NCBI GenBank assembly: GCA_021234155.1
Contig: JAJEKV010000072.1
Coordinates: 3,248,299-3,312,298, forward strand
Source: Isoetes taiwanensis
Lineage: Eukaryota > Streptophyta > Lycopodiopsida > Isoetales > Isoetaceae
Length of the DNA stretch: 64,000 bases
Direction: 5' to 3'
Shown here piece by piece: positions 8,540 through 18,659 of the stretch. Position numbers and translations under genes: made by a program. The notes beneath the pieces are model-generated. The model saw only the letters and a program-made list of their open reading frames with translations, was not told where the DNA came from and did no database searches. Position 1 is the first letter of the stretch. Every line of letters starts with the position of its first letter.

Positions 8540-10484
8540 TGTTGCCTCCAAAGGGCAACATACTAATTGTGGTCTATGCATTCAAGTTAGATTAAGTTAT
8601 TATGGAAGACTAGGTCAAAGTTTGGAAGAGCTTGGTAGTCAACATTGATATGGAGGTCAAGGGAGGCTCACCTTCTAGGTCAACAAGTGCTCAAGCTAAA
8701 AGTTCACAAAAGGTATTTTATTTGGGATCAAATGCTTAGTTAAGAATATACTCTAGAAGAATCTGGGTTGTGAAGTTTGGAAGGCATCTTTTGAAGATTG
8801 GAAGTTGAGAGTTTGAAAGGCCCCATGATGTATAGTTTCTAATTTTAGCCTTTGCTTCACCCCACTACCTCCATTTTTGCACCTTTGGCTCAACATTGCT
8901 CTTATACCTATTGTTCATTCCTTTGCCATGCTCACTTTGCCATAATTGCCATTTTGCCCAATTTCCTTGCCATTTCCTTCAAATGTCACTACCTTGCCTA
9001 TTCAAAAAATCATTTAAGCCTTTGTTTCAAAGATATCATTCTTTTTTTCATTATTACTTTTATCTCCCTAATTGCCCTTTATAATTTCTTTTGCCTCCAT
9101 TCCTACTCCATCATACTCTTAGTGGTATATTCTAAGCCTTGCCAAAAGATGCCCAAAAGATTCTTCATCCTTTGCACGTGTGGAGAATCTTCCCTATGGT
9201 TGAAAAGATAGAACTATTTCTAAAAATTCCATGGGAAAACATCCTTAAACCATTGGCCAAGATCTTTAAATGATAAAATACGACATATTCAGGGCATATT
9301 CCTCTAACAATACGGGACCGTATTGCGAAAAACCTTCGAAAATACTGTTGATGAACCCGAAAATTAGAAAACCGGCTCGAATCACGCCATCCCGCGCTCC
9401 ATTCAACCTGACATCATCCTAATCTTGGATTCCGGAACCTAAGCAACAATCTAAGCCTAAATTTATTACCTGAAATCACTGGAATCGAAATTTGAAACTA
9501 TATACAGGGGAAACACAACCACTACATTTTCGAAGGCCCAGACGCACTCAAATCCGACATTGATCAATGCTGAGCATGACCTGAAAGATTCTTGAAGTCC
9601 CTGAGCATTCCTCGACTGGATTTGCAAAGATCTAGTTGATATTACCTTCAAAACTTATCTTATGACTTATGATGATTATTTTACAGTATTTGAAGCTTTG
9701 AAGCATCATTATCTATTGTTATTATGATGTATTTACCTTCATATCAATATAAGTTGACTGCCAAGTTGTTAAATCTATCTCTGATACTTTTCTTAGCAAT
9801 TCTCGCCTCAAAATATTTTACATAAAATCCCTGAGTGTTCTAAAGCACTATTGGCCTACTTGCCATCCATCCTTAGATCATTTGTGAGCTAAAGGCTTTG
9901 AAAAAACCAAAAAATACCACATCTAGGTCAAATTAGAAAAATTAGCATTCTGTTGTGATCATTTTTTACTGTATTTTGTCAAATCTAGCCTCAAAAAATA
10001 CTTCCAAAGTTCCAAGTGAGATTTTGACTGCACGCCTCTCTTTCTCATCACCATTAGAGTACATTTGCTTTGGAAATTCCCAAAAATACGCTTAGCAACT
10101 CCAAATCTCATTTTCTGATCATTGTTTTCACAGTTTGACCTCTATTGACCAATTTTTGACCCCACTTTGAGATTGAATATCTCTCAAATTTATAGTCTGA
10201 CTTGGTCAGAGACTTCATCACTGGATTCCCACAACTTCTTTGAGCAAATTTGAAGCAGTTGACTCGAAAAATCAATCCATTTTTCGTCACTACAACTGTT
10301 TGAGTCAAGGCACCATTTTCTAGAAATGGGGAAGGTATAACACTTTGAGTTTTTTGAACTTATCTCTAAAATTATCTTGCATAGACTGATCACCTCAAGT
10401 GATCTGGAGGTTCTAACCCCAATTTGAGTGTAAACTCAGATTGGTTCCTTGTGGTTGACCTTTAAGCCAGGTTTAGGGTCAACA
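8540..10484 (+). repeat. 5' LTR
   Basis: 1945 bp, starting TGTTGCCTCC and ending GGGTCAACA. The terminal TGTTG/CAACA inverted repeat is perfect. The LTR itself has no long coding frame; it contains pyrimidine-rich T/C stretches (about 8850-9130) and AT-rich sequence. It aligns with 16732-18659 throughout. Confidence 0.93.
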
Positions 10485-10525
10485 TTTTGGAGGTTCTATC
10501 GAGACCTTCCTGGACTTCAGAACTC

Positions 10526-11900
10526 ATGGCTCCAAAACAAAAATTTCCAGCAGAGCAAGAACCATTAGAGGATGTTGATGCATCAGATCATTGCAGAGAG
10601 AGGCCATTGCCCTCAAGTTTTTCAACTAGCTTGCTTCAGAATCTGCCATATCGATTTGAATTGAATGTTCCTGTTCCCCCCCTGTTCCCTTACCTACTTT
10701 TGATTCCAGTATAAGTGCTAACAACTTTTTGAGAATATTTGAAGATTATTACAGGGATTATGGTTTCAAAAAAGGGTGCAAGCTTTCAGAATTTGAAAAA
10801 TGCTTCAAAGAAGAGAGTGAGGCTGGTGCTTGGTTAACTTATGAAAAGTTAATGGGGACCACCTCATGGGATGAGCTTGTTAAGAAGTTCTTAGATAGGT
10901 TTGGCAAGTTGGCTGCTCCAAAAGATTTGGTTAATGAGTTTCAAAGCTTTTCTATACATGCAGGGGAAAGTGTGAACCAATACAAAGAAAGATTTAGTAC
11001 ATTCATAAGTAGGTGCCAAAGAGCTCAAGTCACAATTCCAACTCTTTTTCTGGTCACTGCTTTCATCAATGGTTTGGAAAGGAGACCAGATATCCAAAGA
11101 AAGCTGCTCAAGATCCAAGCTGCTGAAGGTTTTGATTCTATATACAAAGTTTTTGCCAAAACCACTGACCTTACTCAGATGCTTTTTACTTTACCTGACA
11201 AACATCATGCTTCCTACCATAATCATGATTCTTTCTACCCTGATGCCACTGATACACATTATGACCATCACCCTTCCATTCCAGTTTATGCCATACAGAA
11301 GGAAAAGAAGAAATCTAAAGAGGAGGAAGCTAAATTCTCAAGTTGCAGAGGTCAAGGCAGATCTATCTAAAGTCACTGAGGCTTTCGCAGAATTAACCAA
11401 ACAACTGGTTGAGCTCAAGGCTACAAGAACAGGTAAAACTTATCCTGAATGTATTCATTGCAATAGGAACTCCCATCCATCAGAAATTTGTTATTGGCAA
11501 GTGTGTCCCAAATGCAATAGAAAAGGTCACTTTGGAAAGGAATGTCCTATTTGTTCTTTTTGTAAAGAAATTGGCCATACTGATATCAAGTGTGTTGTTA
11601 AGGAATATTTTGCTAAGCAGGAAAAGGAAAAGAGACCAGAGCCCAAACCCCCTGTGAGATTTGCTGAACCAAGTACTTCTATAAGGTTTATTCAAGCTAC
11701 AAAAGTTCTCAAGGCTAAAGAGGTTATGGCAGTGCAAACTAGAAGTATGAATGAAGCCAATGTGCATGCTGAATCAAGTAGACATCCTACCTCCAGGCCT
11801 TCATTTTCTTCACCACCTGTAGTGGAATCACCTACTCAAATGATAGCTCCACCCCCACAGCAAAGATATGGTAAGAAACATCAAGACCTTGATGAAGTTG
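10526..11900 (+). pseudogene. gag with capsid-like domain and zinc knuckles
   Basis: The frame starts at ATG 10526, shifts within a C run near 10677-10682, runs in frame 1 to about 11335, then shifts to frame 2. Between 10770 and 11160 it has the retrotransposon gag capsid signature (AWLTYEKL, WDELVKKFLDRF, SVNQYKERFSTFISRC, FINGLE). At 11450-11595 a Cys/His cluster gives three knuckle-like units, the best being CPKCNRKGHFGKEC followed by CSFCKEIGHTDIKC. This is the structural and nucleocapsid protein of the element. Confidence 0.85.
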
Positions 11901-12540
11901 ATGTTTTGCTCAAAAACTCCAAGGTAAGTGTAGACCTCTTCACCCTGTTAAAAATTGCACCTAGCTACAGAAAAAGAGTACTTCAGCAAACCGGTGGTGA
12001 GAAATTAAATGCTTGTGTAAGTTTTGCTGATGCCACTAACCTTGTTTTAGCACAGAATGAAGAAGATCCTGGAGCATTCACGTGTTCAGCTGCTTTAGGA
12101 GGATATACTTTCTCAAATGTATTACTTGATGGGGGATCCCCCCTAAATATCATGCCATATCACATTATGAAGAAGTGTGGCTTTGAGGTGGACAAGAAGG
12201 CTTCTATACTACTAAGATTTTAATGCCAAGATTACTCCTGTTGGTGTGGTCACTAAAGTGCCTGTTAACACAGAAGGCATAATTGTAGCTACTAACTTTA
12301 TTGTAGTGGCTTTTGAAGATATAGGGGATGAATCTGACATATATGATTTACTTTTAGGGAGGAGATGGCTGGCCACTGTAGATGCTAGGCCAGTCTGGTC
12401 TCAAGGGAGATGCACCATCTCCAATGGCTCTCAAACTGCTACAATCTACAACCAAGATGGCTCCTATGGCTCCAAAGAGGAGGTAAACTTTGTTAAGGAA
12501 ATGTTAATTGAAGAACCCTTGGGATCTTACAGGATAAAAA
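11901..12540 (+). pseudogene. Retropepsin-type aspartic protease
   Basis: Frame 2 contains NVLLDGGSPLNIMP, with the catalytic Asp codon near 12128. Plant gypsy elements often carry LIDGGS or LLDGGS at this site. A frameshift at the T run near 12213-12217 moves the C-terminal half into frame 3, where DLLLGRRWLATVDARPVW matches the hydrophobic-Gly-Arg segment that closes the protease fold. Confidence 0.8.
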
Positions 12541-13310
12541 ACACAAGACCAAAGAATTATGAAATGGTTCCTCTTATTATGGAATGTGCACTCCCCAGCA
12601 AACAAGGACCATCAGGATACTTATGGTTTGATGGAGGTATCTCTAAAAAATTAAATGTTGCATCATCTGCTGCTATTTTGAAAGATTCTTCTCATAGACT
12701 CTTAGCTAAAGTAGGAAGAATCTTCCCCCAAGTCACTTCTAATGTAGCAGAATATAAGGCTTTGATTGCAGGTCTTCAGGAGGCCAAAGCTATGGATATT
12801 GCTAACATCCACATCTATGGTGACTCACAACTAATCTGTAGACAAGTTTCAGGAGATTATCAAACAAAGAATGCAGATATGGAGCTCTTAAAGAATCAAG
12901 CAATGGGAGTACTCTCAAGTTTTGCTTCATGGGAGATCACTCATATCCCAAGAGAAAAAATTTTTGAAGCTGATGCCTTGTGTAGGGAGACTCTCATGTC
13001 ACATTTAATTGAGGGAGCTATTCCTGAAGATGATCTTGATGCTAGTGAAGTGAAAGCACTCTGTCCTATTTTAACCATTGATGCATCAGAGGAAAAGGAC
13101 ACTGAAGAGATTGCAATCACAATAAATGGTAAGACTAGAACTCTGTTTGTTGGAGATTTGATTGAATATCAAAATAAGGAGAGCATACAAATGTTTTTTG
13201 AAGAAAGGAAAGATGTATTTGCTTGGGATTATGCTGAGCTCACCGGTATCAAAATGAGGTATGCCAATTTGAAATTAAGATCAAAGAAGGTTGTAAACCT
13301 GTCTTTCAAA
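12541..13310 (+). pseudogene. Additional RNase H domain located upstream of RT
   Basis: Between about 12600 and 13010 the frame-3 product reads LWFDGGISKK, NVAEYKALIAGLQEA, IHIYGDSQLICRQVSG and ITHIPREKIFEADALCRETL. These supply the D-E-D-D catalytic set and the terminal ADALxRE of the RNase HI / archaeal-like RNase H (aRNH) type that Tat-clade elements carry in addition to the gypsy RNase H. It is placed between protease and RT, not after the gypsy RNase H where I would expect it. A linker with DVFAWDYAELTGI, the usual prelude to gypsy RT, follows at about 13210-13255 in the same frame. Confidence 0.85.
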
Positions 13311-13316
13311 AATTGA

Positions 13317-14164
13317 GGAGAATTAATGCTTCATTGATGGGATTAATCAAAGATGAATTGGATAAGATGTTAGATGCAGGTGTTATCATTGAAATTATTA
13401 ATCCAGAATGGGCATCTTGCATTGTTCCTGTAGAGAAAAAAAAGTGGTGCTTTAAGAATTTGCATTGACTACCGAGATCTCAACAAAGCCACCATCAAGG
13501 ATTGTTACCCTTTGCCTTTTTTAGAGGAGATCTTATATGCTGTAGCAGGTAAAGAGGTGTACTCATTTCTAGATGGGTTCTCAGGATTCAATCAGATCAG
13601 CATTAAAGAGCCAAAGACTTCCTTTATCACTCGCTGGGGCACATATGCTATGAAAAGAATGCCATTTGATTTGATGAATGCTCCAGCTACCTTCCAAAGG
13701 GCAATGGATGTTATTTTCAAATCAATGTCTGTTGAAGAGTTCAGGGTTTACCTAGATGATCTTTGCCTAGGCTCTCATCTTACTAATCATGTGGAATTAC
13801 TTGCAAAGATTTGTTCTCTATGCAGGAGTTCAGGAGTTAATCTAAATCCAAAGAAATGCATCTTTTTTGCATCAAAAGGACAGCTCTTAGGACATGAAGT
13901 ATCCAACCGAGGTATTCAAGTTGCTCAAGATAAGATTGAAGCCCTCAAAAAGCTAGCACCTCCCAAGAATCTAAAACAGGTTAAGAGTTTTATTGGTATG
14001 ACAAGTTTCCTTAGGATGTATATTCCAAATTTTGCTCATATTTTGAGTCCCATTTCTAAGTTGACAAGGGTAGGCAAGTTTTCTAACATATACCTATCAC
14101 ATGGACTTCAGAATGCCAAGAGGCTTTTGACTTTCTCATTCTATCCATATGTGAAGCTACACTT
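13317..14164 (+). pseudogene. Reverse transcriptase
   Basis: The RT begins with a stretch of form LDKMLDAGVIIEI...WASCIVPVEKK, is frameshifted in an A8 run near 13435-13443, then reads ICIDYRDLNKATIKDCYPLP, FLDGFSGFNQI, MPFDLMNAPATFQRAMD and VYLDDLCLGSH. The catalytic YLDD is encoded at 13749-13760. Thumb motifs (LLGHEVSNRGIQV, LKQVKSFIGMTSFLRMYIPNF) follow. A further shift near 14075-14098 connects to TWTSECQEAFDFL, the start of the tether to RNase H. Confidence 0.9.
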
Positions 14165-14596
14165 TTGAAGAAACCAGATTTAAACATGCCATTTGAAGTT
14201 TATATCACTGTTACTAAAAAGGCCATAGGTCTAGCCATTTTGCAGGATAAACACACCATAGTATTTGCAAGTAAACAATGGTCTGCCCTTGAAGAAAGAT
14301 ATACCAGGATGGAAAAGAGTGCTGCTGCACTCATGTTTCTTATTAATAGACAAGGACATTTGCTTCTGAAAAGTCAAGTCCAAGTCTACATGAAGCAAAA
14401 CCCAATGGGTCTACTATTTGGTAAGGCAACCAATAAGCCAAAGATCCAGAGATGGGCTTGTAAGTTGCAAAGTTATGATATTTCTGTAAAGGAGTTGCAT
14501 TTGGTACAAAGTCCTAGCCTCTACCTGCCTTACATATTTTTTGATCATGAAGATGAATTGGACATACTGACAATTCACTTGCAGTGGCACATTTAG
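14165..14596 (+). pseudogene. Gypsy-type RNase H
   Basis: PFEVYITVTKKAIGLAILQ, IVFASKQWSALEERYTRMEK and LLFGKATNKPKIQRWACKL are the usual gypsy RNase H landmarks. The first catalytic Asp (normally in the PFxxxTDAS context) is replaced: the sequence reads YITVTKKAIG, so this domain appears catalytically impaired. The intact-looking RNase H upstream of RT could have taken over its role. Confidence 0.85.
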
Positions 14597-15943
14597 AGGT
14601 AACTCAAAGAGATCAAGATGAGGGAGGATGGCAACAACCTATTAGAGACTTTTTACAATATGGGATCATCTCTCCAAGCCTCTCTTCAAGCCAAAAAAGG
14701 AGACTCAAGGAAAAATGCAGACAATTCAAGTTGATAGACAATGTCTTGTGCAAAGTTAACCGAGATGGAATCTTGTTGAGATGTGTAGATGAAGATGAGT
14801 CTGCTCTAATTATCAGGGAAATGCACAAAGGTATCTGTGGAGGACATTTTGCTGGTGATACTACAGCAAAAAAGAGTCTCAGGTCTGGATACTACTGGCC
14901 TACTGTTTTTAGGGATTGCTATGAGATTATAAAGACTTGCCATCAATGCCAGATTTTTAGCAAAAGAATTTTACTACCAGCTGCCCTTAATCCTATCATA
15001 TCTCCAGGACCTTTTCAGATTTGGGGGCTAGATTACATTGGTCCCATTAATCCTTCTTCTACAGGTCAGCATCAACATATCATTGTGGCCACAGATTATT
15101 TTACCAAGTGGGCAGAAGCCATACCCTTGAAGCAGGCTAATGCCCTCACAACTGCAAGGTTTCTACATGAATATGTTTGTGCCATGTTTGGTATTCCTCT
15201 CCAGTTGCATTCTGATAGGGGTACACCTTTTGTTAATGAAGTCATTGCTAACTTGTTGAGCATTTTGAAGGTCAAGCATACTAAGAGTTCTTCATACTAC
15301 CCCCAAGGTAATGGACAAGCTGAAGCTACTAACAAAGTGTTGAAAAATATTTTGCAGGAAACAGTTGAGGTCAACAAGAGGGATTGGCATGTCAAAATAG
15401 TGGATGCACTTTGGGCTTATAGAGTCATTACCAAAGCAGCTACAAACCACACACCTTTTAATTTGGTTTATGGCATAGAAGCAGTTTTGCCAGTAGAACT
15501 TGAGTTGCCTTCTTTGAGGTTAGCTCATAAATTATGCTTGCCTTTTGAACATGCTTTGCAGGAAAGGATGGATGCCTTGTTACATCTAGATGAGTATAGA
15601 ATGGAAGCTGAGAACACTAATCTGTTAAAAAAAAGCTAAAGATCTGGCTGCATTCAAAACTGCACATAGAATACAAGGTACCTTTAAGGAGGGAGAGCTT
15701 GTCCTTAAGTGGAATAAGTCAAAAGAAGATTCAGCTGGTAAATTTGATAATATTTGGGAAGGGCCTTTTGTGGTGCTGGAATCTGCAGGAACCAACTCTT
15801 ATTGGCTACAAGAAGTTGCTTTTGGAATGCTATTACCAAACCCTATCAACATTTTGCACTTAAAAAGAACTGGGACCAGCACGCTTGTTTGTCCCTCTTT
15901 TTGCATTAAAAAATCCAAGAAAGCTATAATAGAATTAGAATAG
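14584..15943 (+). pseudogene. Integrase with GPF/Y-like module
   Basis: The frame opens in the RNase H/integrase linker. It has the HHCC finger (MHKGICGGHFAG...CHQCQIF), the core with Asp in WGLDYIGP, Asp in LHSDRGTPFVN and Glu in YYPQGNGQAEATNK, so the DDE triad is intact. A shift at an A8 run near 15628-15635 separates the C-terminal module (FKEGELVLKWN, WEGPFVVLE, ILHLKR), which ends at TAG near 15943. There is no chromodomain, in agreement with a Tat/Athila-type non-chromovirus. Confidence 0.9.
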
Positions 15944-16084
15944 TTAGAATCAATTTGACTTCTGTTATGTTCACATTGCTTTGATAAGTTGGTTTTGTGT
16001 TTATAGGATGGACTGATCAGAGAACAGTGTGATTGATCCCCAGGGAGAATGTTTACTAATGTTTTACCTACCAAGTGTCATATG

Positions 16085-16400
16085 CAGGAGCACTCTTCTT
16101 CCATCCACATTCATCTGCCTTATTGTGGTCCTACCCTCCATCTAGCCATATATTTTTCATTTCATTCCCCTAAACAATGCACTCTGCAAAATCAGCTTCA
16201 CCATCATGGCAGAGTTGCAAGGATTAAGATTAACTTGTTTATGTGTTTCCATGACAGGTGCATCCTTTTCCCATCTATATTCATCTGTCATAAGTGGTCC
16301 TGCCATTCATTTAGACTCCTCATTCTTGTTCTCATTCCCAAAAAGCACTCTGCATTTCAGCTTCACCACCATAGCAGAGTTGCAATTTTTTTGAAGAAAA
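16085..16400 (+). repeat. Tandem duplication in the retrotransposon 3' untranslated region
   Basis: A roughly 165-bp unit is present twice (16085-16254 and 16255-about 16400), each beginning CAGG and passing through CATTCATCTG and GCAGAGTTGCAA. Downstream, CTTGTTTTGGCG recurs at about 16416 and 16717, the second copy just before the 3' LTR. Such 3' UTR tandem repeats are common in Tat/Ogre elements. Confidence 0.7.
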
Positions 16401-16731
16401 GACATGCATTTTCTTGTTTTGGCGAGATCCCAGCACTAGCATATTCATTTTATCTCTTTACACCCCTCACACTTCATTCACACCATTTCCTCATCATCCT
16501 CATACCTATTTTCATCCTTATCCACTCATCACACTCTATTCATACTGTATTACTACCATATTCACACTCACTTACCACCACAACATCACCATACTCACAC
16601 TCATTTCACCAACATTTGCAACCTACACTTTACTCCACCTTGCCCGCATTTGCACACTCTGGCATAGTTTGAAGACCCCTCTATGTATCCACATGGCTGA
16701 GGGGACCAGCCATTTTCTTGTTTTGGCGCGA

Positions 16732-18659
16732 TGTTGCCCCCAAAGGGCAACATACTAATTGTGGTCTATGCATTCAAGTTAGATTAAGTTATTATGGAAG
16801 ACTAGGTCAAAGTTTGGAAGAGCTTGGTAGTCAACATTGATATGGAGGTCAAGGGAGGCTCACCTTCTAGGTCAACAAGTGCTCAAGCTAAAAGTTCACA
16901 AGAGGTATTTTATTTGGGATCAAATGCTTAGTTAAGAATATACTCTAGAAGAATCTGGGTTGTGAAGTTTGGAAGGCATCTTTTGAAGATTGGAAGTTGA
17001 GAGTTTGGAAGGCCCCATGACGTATAGTTTCTAATTTTAGCCTTTGCTTCACCCCACTACCTCCATTTTTGCACCTTTGGCTCAACATTGCTCTCATACC
17101 TATTGTTCATTCCTTTGCCATGCTCACTTTGCCATAATTGCCATTTTGCCCAATTTCCTTGCCATTTCCTTCAAATGTCACTACCTTGCCCATTCAAAAA
17201 ACCATATAAGCCTTTGTTTCAAAGATATCATTCCTTTTTTTCATTATTACTTTTATCTCCCTAATTGCCCTTTATAATTTCTTTTTCCTCCATTCCCACT
17301 CCATCATACTCTTAGTGGTATATTCTAAGCCTTGCCAAAAGATGCCCAAAAGATTCTTCATCCTTTGCACGTGTGGAGAATCTTCCCTATGGTTGAAAAG
17401 ATAGAACTTCTTCTAAATATTCCATGGGGAAATATCCTTAAACCATTGGCCAAGATCTTTAAATGCTAAAATACAGCATATTCAGGGCATATTCCTCTAA
17501 AAATACGGGACCGTATCGCGAAAAACCTTCGAAAATACTGCTGATGAACCCTAAAATTAGAAAACTGGCTCGAATCACGCCATCCCGCGCTCCATTCAAC
17601 CTGGCATCATCCTAATCTTGGATTCCGGAACCTAAGCAACAATTTAAGCCTAAATTTATTAACTGAAATCACTGGAATCGAAATTTGAAACTATATACAG
17701 GGGAAACACAACCACAACATTTTCGAAGGCCCAGACGCACTCAAATCCGACATTGATCAATGCTGAGCATGACCTAAAAGATTTTTGAAGTCCCTGAGCA
17801 TTCCTCAACTGGATTTGCAAAGATCTAGTTGATATTACCTTCAAACATTATCTTGTGACTTATGATGATTATTTTACAGTATTTGAAGCTTTGAAGCATC
17901 ATTATCTATTGTTATTATGATGTACTTACCTTCATATCAATATAAGTTGACTGCCAAGTTGTTAAATCTATCTCTGATACTTTTCTTAGCAATTCTCGCC
18001 TCAAAATATTTTACATAAAATCCCTGAGTGTTCCAAAGCACTATTGGCCTACTTGCCATCCATCCTTAGATCATTTGTGAGCTAAAGGCTTTGAAAAAAC
18101 CAAAAAATACCATCTAGTTCAAATTAGAAAAATTAGCATTCTGTTCTGATCATTTTTTACTGTATTTTGTCAAATCCAGCCTCAAAAAATACTTCCAAAG
18201 TTCCAAGTGAGATTTTGACTGCACGCCTCTCTTTCTCATCACCATTAGAGTACATTTGCTTTGGAAATTCCCAAAAATACGCTTAGCAACTCCAAATCTC
18301 ATTTTCTGATCACTGTTTTCACAGTTTGACCTCTATTGACCAATTTTTGACCCCACTTTGAGATTGAATATCTCTCAAATTTATAGTTTGACTTGGTCAG
18401 AGACTTCATCACTGGATTCCCACAACTTTTTTGAGCAAATTTGAAGCAGTTGACTCGAAAAATCAATCCATTTTTCGTCACTACAACTGTTTGAGTCAAG
18501 GCAAATGGGGAAGGTATAACACTTTGAGTTTTTTGAACTTATCTCTAAAATTATCTTGCATAGACTGATCACCTCAAGTGACCTGGAGGTTCTAACCCCA
18601 ATGTGAGTGTACCTGGACGTTCCTTGTGGTTGACCTTTAAGCCAGGTCTAGGGTCAACA
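16732..18659 (+). repeat. 3' LTR
   Basis: 1928 bp, collinear with the 5' LTR. Differences visible by eye include CCTCC/CCCCC at the start, a missing segment near 18504 where the 5' copy has ACCATTTTCTAGA, and CGAC/CAGC near 17475. It is followed by ACAGG, the probable right copy of the target duplication. Confidence 0.93.

Larger units (their letters stand above)
8540..18659 (+). mobile_element. Complete Ty3/gypsy LTR retrotransposon, Tat-like, frameshifted
   Basis: About 10.1 kb bounded by two long direct repeats with TGTTG...CAACA ends. The 5-bp flanks are ATAGG (8535-8539) and ACAGG (18660-18664), a target-site duplication with one mismatch. The order of internal domains is gag with zinc knuckles, retropepsin, an RNase H, reverse transcriptase, a second (gypsy-type) RNase H and integrase without a chromodomain. 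The LTRs differ by scattered substitutions and small indels, a few percent by eye, so the insertion is not recent. At least six frameshifts break the polyprotein, several at homopolymers, so it is either decayed or partly mis-sequenced. A 3-bp gap separates the 5' LTR from a TGG-starting candidate primer-binding site at 10488; I could not assign the tRNA. No clean polypurine tract precedes the 3' LTR (a short GAGGGGA lies at about 16699). Confidence 0.93.
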
